Positions 1-5,604 of a stretch of 6,885 nucleotides of DNA are shown in pieces. The first letter of the stretch is position 1; every line of letters begins with the position of its first letter. The stretch comes from JBLKSS01 sp047607725. GTDB taxonomy: Bacteria > Pseudomonadota > Gammaproteobacteria > Enterobacterales > Enterobacteriaceae. Both the position numbers and the translations under genes were made by a program. The stretch is taken from positions 1 through 6,885 of the forward strand of contig NZ_JBLKSS010000192.1 of the NCBI RefSeq assembly GCF_047607725.1, written 5' to 3'. The notes below the pieces were generated by a model. That model made no database searches. It had not been told where the DNA came from and worked only from the letters and a program-made list of their open reading frames with translations.

Positions 1-111
1 ATTAGCAATTTACCCAGAGACAAACAAAAAAATATTTTACAGGAGTATGGTATTGATGAACACGAATCAGGGATGACATTAAATACTTTAAAAAATAAGG
101 AAGCTAGCTAA
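1..111 (+). CDS. C-terminal end of an unrecognised protein (partial, runs in from the left)
   Basis: Reading frame 1 is open from the first base to a TAA at 109-111 and gives 36 residues starting ISNLPRDKQKNILQEYGIDE and ending NKEAS. The stretch is lysine- and glutamate-rich, hydrophilic and built from AT-rich codons, unlike the GC-rich flagellar genes to the right. I do not recognise the family. It is called coding because the frame stays open to the window edge, codon use looks normal, and the stop falls inside a hairpin that could end the transcript. A chance open frame of this length is possible. Its AT richness suggests a different origin from the fli genes, perhaps part of the DNA that replaced fliI. 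Confidence 0.4.
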   Translation: MSNLPRDKQKNILQEYGIDEHESGMTLNTLKNKEAS

Positions 112-131
112 CATGCGCACAATGTTAGCTA
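105..131 (+). terminator. Hairpin at the end of the left partial gene, terminator-like
   Basis: TAGCTAACAT (105-114) and ATGTTAGCTA (122-131) are perfect 10-bp inverted repeats around a 7-nt loop, and the stem covers the TAA at 109-111. The position fits a transcript end. However, the stem is AT-rich and no run of T follows it (ACTATTGTTAG), so a classical Rho-independent terminator is not certain. Confidence 0.4.
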
Positions 132-382
132 ACTATTGTTAGTTTATTCAAAATTAGTTCGAGTTTGAACATACTTTGAAAGCGACTATACTGACTTTAG
201 AATGGATCAAGCTGTTTGCTTAATTTTATCTTTTAGCTATCAAATGGATCACTTTGCAGCTCTACTGCAATATTGATTTAATTTACACCAACTTAAGAAT
301 TACCTACTGATTTACTTAGCTTTTATCCCACCAGATCCCGCGAATTCCCGGATATTCCCGTTTATACCTACTGGATCACTTT
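112..382. other. AT-rich non-coding segment abutting the flagellar cluster, with TGGATCA repeats
   Basis: I see no plausible gene here. The stretch is AT-rich up to about 330 and then carries a short run of related units (ATCCCG, ATTCCCG, ATTCCCG at about 334-360). The motif TGGATCA occurs at 203-209, 245-251 and 372-378; the last two extend to an exact 11-bp direct repeat TGGATCACTTT (245-255 and 372-382). CCTACTG also recurs near 303 and 368. A small stem TTGCAG/CTGCAA lies at 254-270. The right copy of the 11-mer ends exactly where flagellar sequence begins and supplies the present stop codon of fliH. Repeated short motifs at a sharp boundary are what the multiple terminal repeats of some insertion sequences, for example the IS21 family, look like. 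That assignment is a guess from memory. Confidence 0.5.
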
Positions 383-963
383 AGGTGAGTCCCCACATGC
401 GGCAAGCCCTCCTTGAGCATCTGGCACAGCTGCTGCCGGCGGGTTTCCAGGGTGCGGTCTAAATGACGCTGTAGCGATGGCAGATCGTCGGGATGGACAT
501 ATAGTCGCAGGCAACCGTCGAACAAAGGCCGATCGTGCAGCAGTTGTTGGATAGTACTCAGCACCACGCGACTATCGCACACCGGCGACTGACCGAGGAT
601 TTTGCCGGCCGCCGTCAGCGCGATTTGCATCAGTCGCGCCGGCATCACCGCATCCACCCCCGCCAGGGTGGCCTTCAATTCGCGTAGGAAATCCGCCATC
701 TGTGCGGTGATGTGCTCCTGCTCGGCTTGCGCATCCTGCAACCCCTGTTCAAAGCCGTCGCTGCGCCCCTTGTCAAAACCTTGTCGGTAGCCCTGCTGCT
801 CGCCTTCCTGCTGACCCTGCTTAAACCCGCGCTGTTCCGCCTGCCAGGCTTTTTCATCGTGGTCCGTTGACAGTAGCGGCGCGGGGAGGCTATCGGCGAA
901 CACCAGGGACAAATCCGCCGGTAGCCAATTTTGCCAGCGTGTTTGTTCGGCGTGCTCAGACAT
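376..963 (-). CDS. fliH: FliH, flagellar export ATPase regulator, with a probable C-terminal internal deletion
   Basis: FliH binds the export ATPase FliI, holds it inactive or docks it at the C-ring, and acts on the cytoplasmic side of the export gate. The 195-residue product keeps the hallmark glycine ladder: G46, 50, 54, 58, 62, 66, 70 and 74, a sevenfold GxxxG helix. Conserved blocks follow, including ARLMQIALTAAGKILGQ at 109-125, IQQLLHDRPLF near 138-148 and LRLYVHPDDL near 152-161. E. coli FliH is about 228 residues. Here the segment corresponding to W-R-L-R-G-D-x-T-L-H-P-G-G-C to D-L-D-A-S is missing: residues 165-170 run straight into LETRRQQLCQML, which matches the family's final helix. 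The last codon and TGA lie in the junction with foreign DNA. The ATG overlaps the fliG stop by 8 bp, so the two are translationally coupled. It is open but probably non-functional. Confidence 0.85.
   Translation of the reverse strand: MSEHAEQTRWQNWLPADLSLVFADSLPAPLLSTDHDEKAWQAEQRGFKQGQQEGEQQGYRQGFDKGRSDGFEQGLQDAQAEQEHITAQMADFLRELKATLAGVDAVMPARLMQIALTAAGKILGQSPVCDSRVVLSTIQQLLHDRPLFDGCLRLYVHPDDLPSLQRHLDRTLETRRQQLCQMLKEGLPHVGTHLK
381..398 (-). pseudogene. fliI: Possible remnant of the fliI start (flagellar export ATPase), otherwise absent
   Basis: Inside the end of fliH, on the same strand, an AAGGAGG (408-414) sits 9 nt before an ATG (396-398). The ATG reads M-W-G-L-T and hits TAA at 381-383. 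In enterobacteria fliI directly follows or overlaps the end of fliH, so this is where its start should be. Only five codons remain before the sequence turns into AT-rich non-flagellar DNA. The Shine-Dalgarno and the position are seen; identity as fliI is inferred from gene order only, because five residues cannot identify a family. Confidence 0.3.
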
Positions 964-1945
964 AATTTTCCCCGTCCTTGTTGATGACTATCTCATCGGC
1001 ATCGGCCAGACGGCGCACCACGGCCAGGATCGCTTTACGCTCAGTTTCCACCCGCGACTCTTTCACCGGCGCGCTGAGGTTAAGGTCGTCGCGCAATATC
1101 TCCGCCGGGCGCTGCGACATATTGCCCAAGATCCTATCCACCAGCGGCGGCGCACAGCCTTTCAGGGCAATGACGAGCGTATCGGTGTCGATCTCCTGCA
1201 GGATCCGCCGCAGGCTGCGGTCGTCCAAATCCTGCAGATCATCGAACGTAAACATGTGCTCGACTATTTTCTCCGCCAGGCTTTCGTCGAGGGCGCGTAC
1301 CGCATCGATTGCCGCCTCTTCCTGCCGGCTTTGCATATAATTAAGGATCTCCGCCGCCGGACGAACGCCGCCTTTATTGCCTTGCCGGCCGCGCTGGCTG
1401 CGCAGCAAATCATTGAGGGCCAGGGTGAGCTCTTGCAGTGCGGCCGGCTGTAGACCGTCCAGCGTGGCGATGCGCACCAGGATGTCGTTGCGCAGCGCTT
1501 CCTCGAAACCGGAGAGAATCTCGGCGGCCAGGCTGCGCTTGAGTAGCACCAAAATGGCGGCGATCACCTGCGGATGTTCGGCCTGAATAAGCGCCGCCAC
1601 CGCCTGCGGTTTCATGGCGTTCAGCGCGTCAATCCCTTTGTCATCGTCCACGCCGGTGATGTGCAGCTCTTCTAGCAGCAGCAGGGCGCGATCCTCCCCC
1701 AGCGCGCTGATAAGGGCCGCGCGCAGGTAGTCGTAACTGTCCTTATCCGGGCTTATCATCGTCTCGGCATCGGAATGAAACGATTCAAGCACGTTAGTCA
1801 ACTGCTGCCGGGAGTAAATTCCCAGCGAGGCTATGGTTTTACCTATTGCTTCCACTTCCTGCTTACGCAGATGTTTAAAGACGGCGGCGGCGGTCTCTTC
1901 CCCCAGCGTCAGCATGACGATGGCGCTCTTTTCGATGGCATTCAT
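956..1945 (-). CDS. fliG: FliG, flagellar motor switch protein
   Basis: FliG forms the upper C-ring, binds FliF through its N-terminus and meets the MotA stator through its C-terminus to make torque. The product is 329 residues against about 331 in E. coli, with no internal break. The N-terminal FliF-binding part (1-95), the EHPQ motif of the middle domain (123-126), the GGVRPAAEI linker (192-200) and the C-terminal charged residues are visible. Compared from memory with E. coli K264, R281, D288, D289 and R297, these are K262, R279, D286, D287 and K295, so only the last is changed and its charge is kept. The ATG at 1943-1945 is chosen because it overlaps the authentic fliF TGA (1942-1944) and gives the family N-terminus. 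The frame is open further upstream to 2269 only because of a frameshift in fliF. It looks intact. Confidence 0.93.
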   Translation of the reverse strand: MNAIEKSAIVMLTLGEETAAAVFKHLRKQEVEAIGKTIASLGIYSRQQLTNVLESFHSDAETMISPDKDSYDYLRAALISALGEDRALLLLEELHITGVDDDKGIDALNAMKPQAVAALIQAEHPQVIAAILVLLKRSLAAEILSGFEEALRNDILVRIATLDGLQPAALQELTLALNDLLRSQRGRQGNKGGVRPAAEILNYMQSRQEEAAIDAVRALDESLAEKIVEHMFTFDDLQDLDDRSLRRILQEIDTDTLVIALKGCAPPLVDRILGNMSQRPAEILRDDLNLSAPVKESRVETERKAILAVVRRLADADEIVINKDGENYV

Positions 1946-3656
1946 GATGGTTGTTGCTCGCGGGTTATCCATTGACGCAGTATCTTGACGCAGTATCCGT
2001 GCCACCATCTGTGGCCGGGCGGCGGCGATATCACGCAACTGCTGGATACTGTCCTCCATTGCCTGGCGGGCTTTTTCGCGCGTTTCCTTTTCCAGCTCGC
2101 TGCGCGAAACGGGGTGTGGCTCATCCCGCGGCTGGTTGGCTTCGTACTGCGCCCGAATGCGCTCGCGCTCGATCTCCTGTTGCCGCTGCCAGAGCGGACG
2201 GAACCCTTTACGCCACGCCAGCCAGAACAGCAGCGCCACCAGCGCATAGCGCAGCGTGCTGAACGCCATAGCCCGTAGGCCGGGATCCTCTGCCAGAACG
2301 GCAGCGGCGGCAGCATGTCCTGATTGGCGACAAAGCGGGTATTGACGATGTTGAGCGTATCGCCGCGTTCGCTCGAAAAGCCCATGGCTTCGCGCACCAG
2401 CACGGTCACATCCTGCATTTCCTGCGGCGTCAATCGTACGGGCTTGCCGGCGCTGTCCTCACGGTCGTTAACCACCACCGCCACCGACAGGCGTTTAAGC
2501 ACGCCGGGACGAAATCGGCTGTGGGTCAATGTGCGATCGACTTCGTAATTGATGGTTTTATCGTTCTGGCTGCTGCCCGATGGGTGCCGCGGCGGGGGTG
2601 GGCGCCGGGGCACTGTCCTTGGCGGCGGGTTTTTTGCCGGCGGCTGGGTTGGCGGGGGATTCAATCGGCGCCGTGGCCGGCGGAGTGGGCTGATTGCTAA
2701 GCGCCCCCGGTACACCGCCAGGCGCCTGAATACCGATCTGGTCGCTGGCGCTCAACTGCTGGCGGCGGATCGCCATCTCCTCCGGGCGCCCGTTGGGTTT
2801 ATGCTGCTCCGCCGTTTGCTCCACCGCGGTAAAGTCCAACTGGGCGGTCACTTCCGCGCGCACGTTGGCAGCGCCTATCACCGGCGCGAGTATCGCGCTG
2901 ATGCGCCGCTGATAATCGCCCTCCACTTCACGGGTATAGGCAAGCTGGGTCGTGCTGAGGTTAAGCTCATTATTGCCCGGTTGGGCAAGCAATTGGCCCT
3001 GGCTGTCTACCAGGGTAATATTTCCAGCGGGTAAATCGGTCACGGTGCCGGATACCAACCAGGTAATGGCTTGAATTTGACCGGCGTCCAGCGCGCGCCC
3101 GGAATACAACGCCAACGTCACTGAGGCGGTCGCCGGCTTATGTTCGCGCACAAACAGCGAGGGTTTCGGCATCGCGATATGAACCCTGGCCGATTTCACC
3201 GGGTTTAGCGTTTCAATGGTGCGGGCGATTTCGCCTTCCAGCGCCCGCTGATAATTGATCTGCTCGCTGAATTGGCTCATACCGAATTTCTCGCGATCTA
3301 GCAGTTCAAACCCCAGCGCACCCCCCTTCGGCAACCCCATTTGCGCCAGCAACAACCGGGTTTCGTGGACCCGGTCGCTCGGCACCATAATGGCGCCGCT
3401 GTTGCCGGCAAAACGGTAGGGGATATTCATCGTGGTCAGTTCCGCCACCACGGCGCCGCCGTCCTGGTCGCTGATATTGCTATACAAAATGCGATAATCC
3501 GGCGTTCTGGCCCACAACAGCAGGACAATAGCCAGCGCGATCCCCGCGGCGCCGGCCGCTAATAGCATATATTTCGGATGGCCGCGAAAACGCGCTATGT
3601 AGGTTGATCAGGCTTATTGCCGATTTAGCATTGATATCCATGGCCGAGGCATTCAT
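1942..3656 (-). pseudogene. fliF: fliF, flagellar MS-ring protein, broken by four frame disruptions
   Basis: FliF builds the inner-membrane MS ring on which the rod, switch and export gate assemble. The locus has nearly full length (about 570 codons; usual 550-560) but no single frame. In order: MNASAMDINAKSAISLIN from ATG 3654-3656; a shift near the A run 3587-3590; the first membrane segment (MLLAAGAAGIALAIVLLLWA) and ring-building domains (SDQDGG, FELLDREKFG, MPKPSLFVREHKP, GGVPGALSNQP); a shift best placed at 2568-2569; NYEVDRTLTH to NIVNTRF and LPFWQR; a shift near 2270-2300; the second membrane segment (RYALVALLFWLAW) and cytoplasmic tail to ARILRQ; then a 13-bp duplication (1972-1997) before the correct end RQWITREQQPS. 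The true stop overlaps fliG ATG. The first three shifts look like single-base events. Start chosen by family N-terminus, with AGGGAT upstream. Confidence 0.93.
1972..1997. repeat. Perfect 13-bp tandem duplication in the fliF 3' end
   Basis: TTGACGCAGTATC occurs twice head to tail (1972-1984 and 1985-1997) without mismatch. On the coding strand, removing one copy restores the FliF ending ILRQWITREQQPS and its stop at the fliG ATG, with the RQW motif typical of FliF C-termini. With both copies, 13 bases change the frame by one and the fliF tail reads through into the fliG frame. This is a recent loss-of-function lesion of replication-slippage type. Confidence 0.93.
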
Positions 3657-3800
3657 GCAGGATCCCTGAAGCAGAATTAAAAACAAAGAATCATGATGGC
3701 AGGGTGAGGAAATAAAATGCTTATTACTAGGGAATAGCTTTCCATCGCCCAACGACGTAATTTCCCAATCGGTGTCAATCTTGGCACAGGGAGACCCGCC

Positions 3801-3846
3801 TGATAGGCAAATAAGCTTGCGCTTTTATTCTTAATTTCGCCATTCA
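3801..3846. promoter_or_regulatory. FlhD4C2-like operator in the fliE-fliF divergent region
   Basis: The left arm TGATAGGCAAATAAG (3801-3815) and the right arm CTTAATTTCGCCATTCA (3830-3846) form an imperfect inverted repeat with a 14-nt spacer. The reverse of the right arm, TGAATGGCGAAATTAAG, lines up with the left arm with a few mismatches and two gaps. Both arms match the remembered half-site AATGGCAGAAATAGCG of the flagellar master regulator FlhD4C2. In enterobacteria this regulator activates class 2 promoters, including the divergent fliE and fliF ones. The site lies 52 bp upstream of the fliE ATG and 144 bp from the fliF start. TGCTAATGT at 3861-3869 is a weak extended -10 candidate for fliE at a suitable distance. 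No convincing -10 is visible on the fliF side. Confidence 0.65.
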
Positions 3847-3898
3847 ACGCTGCCTTACCGTGCTAATGTCGCTGAAGTCAGGTATTTGAGGAGGTTAT

Positions 3899-4223
3899 AT
3901 GACAACCCAGGCCATCCATTCCGTTTTGGCCATGATGAAGGTGACGGCACAACAGGCGGCGGGAACCACGATAACGCTTCTCCGCGCCGGCTACTGCCGG
4001 TGCGGGTTTTATTAGTGAATTAAATAGCAGTATTAAACAGATTAACGGCATGCAAATAAATGCCTGGCGCAAGGCGGAGAAATTTGAATTAGGCGTGCCG
4101 GGAATCGCATTGAATGATGTTATGGTGGAAATGCAGAAGGCGTCGCTGGCGCTACATTTGGGAATTCAGGTCAATAATAAATTGATCAATGCCTATCAGG
4201 AAGTGATGAATATGGCGGTATAG
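3899..4223 (+). pseudogene. fliE: fliE, flagellar rod/MS-ring adaptor, frameshifted
   Basis: FliE is a small periplasmic protein that joins the MS ring to the rod and is needed for export of later rod parts. The ATG at 3899-3901 has a strong AGGAGG (3889-3894) four bases upstream and begins MTTQAIHSVLAMMKVTAQQA. That frame stops at TAG 4013-4015 after 38 codons. The conserved remainder lies in the next frame: AGFISELNSSIKQING from 4002, then KAEKFELGVPGIALNDVM, LALHLGIQVNNKLINAYQEV and the stop at 4221-4223. A single extra base near 3977-3981 (CTTCT) would explain the break and give ITLSAPATAGAGFISEL. Restored length is about 107 codons, against about 104 in E. coli. It diverges from fliF with an FlhDC-like site between. 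The translation signals and all C-terminal motifs survive, so the lesion looks recent. Confidence 0.9.
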
Positions 4224-4230
4224 AATTTGG

Positions 4231-4317
4231 CATCAGGTATCAGGGCACCAGGCGTAAGGCCTCAGGCGTTACAGTCATCAAGTACTGGGCATCTGGCATT
4301 GGTCATCAAGCATAGGG
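4231..4317. repeat. Degenerate heptamer tandem repeat, CATCAGG type
   Basis: Directly after fliE about a dozen units of 6-9 nt follow each other: CATCAGG, TATCAGGG, CACCAGGCG, TAAGGC, CTCAGGCG, TTACAG, TCATCAAG, TACTGGG, CATCTGG, CATTGGT, CATCAAG, CATAGGG. The consensus is CATCAGG. A perfect triple pentamer (GCTGG at 4331-4335, 4336-4340 and 4341-4345) follows. No convincing gene product comes from this stretch. It looks like an ageing simple-sequence repeat; no function can be read from it. Confidence 0.6.
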
Positions 4318-4376
4318 TAAGCGAACTTAGGCTGGGCTGGGCTGGTATCGTACACAATACCGTTATCTCGGTGGCT

Positions 4377-4605
4377 ATAGCCGACAATATTGGCATTTTG
4401 GCTCAAGGGGGTGTCGTGAATAACGCGAATGTTATGGCAGACGCCGCCGCGAGGAATCATGAATGCGACGGCTAAGGCCGGCGTCGTGAACAACGCCGAC
4501 GTCGCGGAGATTAACTCCGTCACGGCCAATGCCAACGACGACGTTGCGGAAAATGCGGATGTCGCGAAGGATGCGGGTGTCACCAAAAAGAATATGACGC
4601 ATTAG
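4377..4605 (+). repeat. 18-bp periodic repeat reading as hexapeptide repeats, with a 48-codon ORF (4459-4605)
   Basis: Codons for valine or isoleucine recur every 18 bases at 4377, 4395, 4413 and 4431, then, after a phase jump of 2 bases (52 instead of 54), at 4483, 4501 and 4519, and after a 24-base step at 4543, 4561 and 4579. In the plus frame this gives hexads such as ADNIGI, LAQGGV, VNNANV, then VNNADV, AEINSV, AENADV, AKDAGV. The second block belongs to an ORF from ATG 4459 to TAG 4603-4605, which lacks a good ribosome binding site. Units 4492-4509 and 4552-4569 differ at four bases, three of them at wobble positions, hinting at past protein-level selection. The wobble positions coincide on both strands in this half, so the coding strand cannot be decided. 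It could be a decayed repeat protein or a non-coding minisatellite. I do not recognise a family. Confidence 0.55.
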
Positions 4606-4780
4606 CGGTTAAATCGACATTGCGGTCAGGTGGAAAACGGGAAATAACGGTTATCCGCTGAAAGAGGTTTATGGAAATAGGCATTATCGCGCAATAGCAG
4701 ATAGGGCGAAATAGCACGTGCCGACGGTGATGTTACCCCGCTGCCGGCGCGTGGGGCGGGGACGTGGCGACAGGTGGCCT
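4606..4780. other. Spacer between the 18-bp repeat and the fliT end, no gene seen
   Basis: No ORF of family character is found on either strand. fliE and fliT converge here, so transcript ends are expected. The only clear structure is CCCCGC (4736-4741) with GCGGGG (4756-4761), a 6-bp GC stem with a 14-nt loop and no following T run on either strand. A terminator is therefore not supported. Confidence 0.5.
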
Positions 4781-5123
4781 TTAGGATTGCAAAAGCTGCC
4801 TATGATAGGTGTTAGCACCCTGCAAATTTCGGCGCAGTTGCCCGATATCATTCTGTAATGCCGTAAGACGTGTGCCGATAAGCGCACGAATCTCTCTTTC
4901 ATTTTTAAGCAATTGCTCAATATCTTTCATTCTCCCTTCTTCTTTCATACGTGGCCATGCCGGCAGATTGAATATAATCTATTGCTTCACGTAAGGTAAT
5001 AGCATAGCGATTATTTGGCGCGACAACGCTGTCCCAGTCTTTTGAGCGTGCCGATTCGATAATCTGATACGTTAATTGTAACGGTAGGGCAAACGGGTGC
5101 TCGGTTTGGGAAACCATTAGCAT
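4781..5123 (-). pseudogene. fliT: fliT, FliD export chaperone and FlhDC antagonist, frameshifted
   Basis: FliT escorts the cap protein FliD to the export gate and in Salmonella also inhibits FlhD4C2. The first part, from ATG 5121-5123 with AAGGA upstream, reads 68 residues ending at a TGA at 4917-4919. It includes QLTYQIIESARSKDWDSVVA, comparable to the QWDELI region of E. coli FliT. The second part continues in another frame, KDIEQLLKNEREIRALIG then RLTALQNDIGQLRRNLQ, to a TAA at 4781-4783, and resembles the LDNESKVKQLLQIRMDEL helix. One extra A in the purine-rich stretch 4923-4955 explains the break. Joined length is about 113 codons against about 121 usual. The order after fliS, 12 nt downstream, confirms the identity, since FliT is poorly conserved. 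The C-terminal helix that binds partners is detached from the rest. Confidence 0.82.
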
Positions 5124-5135
5124 GATATTATCCTT

Positions 5136-5525
5136 TTATCGTTGCGGAGTAATTTCTTTCCATGCGCTGGAAATGTTTTTCAGCAAAGCATCTACATGTT
5201 TTATCGCTTCAGGGTCATTATTTAAATTGGCCTGCAGCAAGGTACGGATCATATAGCGGTAGAGACTTGCCAGATCCTGTGCCAGAGTTTTGCCCTTTTC
5301 GTAATCTAGCGTGGCCAGTAGACCGCATTCAATGATGGCAATAGCGCGGGAAATTTCCTCGCCGCGCCGGGTGATATTGCAGCGCGCCATCCAGATACCT
5401 GCCCGGGCCAGCGCGCCATGGGTGCCATCAAAGAGCATGACAATCAACTGGTGCGGGGTCGCCCCGGCGATACCGGTTTGCAGACTGATTTGTTGGTAGG
5501 CGCTGATGCCCTGATCTGCAGACAT
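5136..5525 (-). CDS. fliS: FliS, flagellin export chaperone
   Basis: FliS binds the disordered C-terminus of flagellin in the cytoplasm, prevents premature polymerisation and delivers it to the export gate. The 129-residue product is close to the usual 130-136 and uninterrupted. Family landmarks are the N-terminal AYQQI (9-13), HQLIVMLFDG (25-34), ISRAIAIIECGL (58-69), LASLYRYMIRTLLQANLNND (85-104) and the C-terminal NISSAWKEI (117-125). The ATG has AGGAG 8 nt upstream. It lies between fliD, ending 79 nt before it, and fliT, starting 12 nt after it, the standard fliDST order. An imperfect GC stem (5562-5568 with 5588-5594) lies in the fliD-fliS gap. No flagellin gene is in the window, so its client is not seen. 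It appears intact although both neighbours are broken. Confidence 0.94.
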   Translation of the reverse strand: MSADQGISAYQQISLQTGIAGATPHQLIVMLFDGTHGALARAGIWMARCNITRRGEEISRAIAIIECGLLATLDYEKGKTLAQDLASLYRYMIRTLLQANLNNDPEAIKHVDALLKNISSAWKEITPQR

Positions 5526-5604
5526 CGTTTTTTCTCCTGAGTGCCAGCTTACTGTTGGGCTGTGCGCCGGCTGTTGGCATCACGGCGGGCGCACCGGCGG
5601 GCAC

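Noticed and set aside
602..1586. Plus-strand ORFs of 60-120 codons opposite fliH and fliG, and similar ones opposite fliF and fliD
   Set aside because: They are shadows of GC-rich coding sequence, arginine- and serine-rich, without family features or start signals.
956..2269. One long protein of 437 residues, a FliF-FliG fusion
   Set aside because: The frame joins only because of the 13-bp duplication. The authentic fliF stop and fliG ATG overlap at 1942-1945, and FliG from 1945 has the normal length.
1942..3656. Programmed ribosomal frameshifting in fliF
   Set aside because: There are four disruptions, of both signs, and one is a tandem duplication. No slippery heptamer with a downstream structure stands out, and FliF is not known to use recoding.
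3480..3752. A 90-codon minus-strand ORF starting at 3752 upstream of fliF
   Set aside because: Its middle is the true FliF N-terminus from 3656. The upstream part crosses the regulatory region and its end is out-of-frame fliF.
3773..3778. Perfect TTGACA (minus strand) as a sigma-70 -35 box for fliF
   Set aside because: No acceptable -10 lies 16-18 bp downstream, and class 2 flagellar promoters do not depend on a good -35.
4278..4586. Minus-strand ORF of 102 codons across the fliE-fliT spacer
   Set aside because: It is open but has no ribosome binding site or recognisable family. Its composition simply mirrors the 18-bp repeat, and it loses the repeat register halfway.
4231..4605. CRISPR array
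   Set aside because: Units are 7 and 18 bp, contiguous and degenerate. There are no constant repeats of 24-40 bp separated by unique spacers.
4736..4761. GC-rich hairpin as a terminator for fliT or fliE
   Set aside because: The stem is only 6 bp with a 14-nt loop and there is no T run on either strand.
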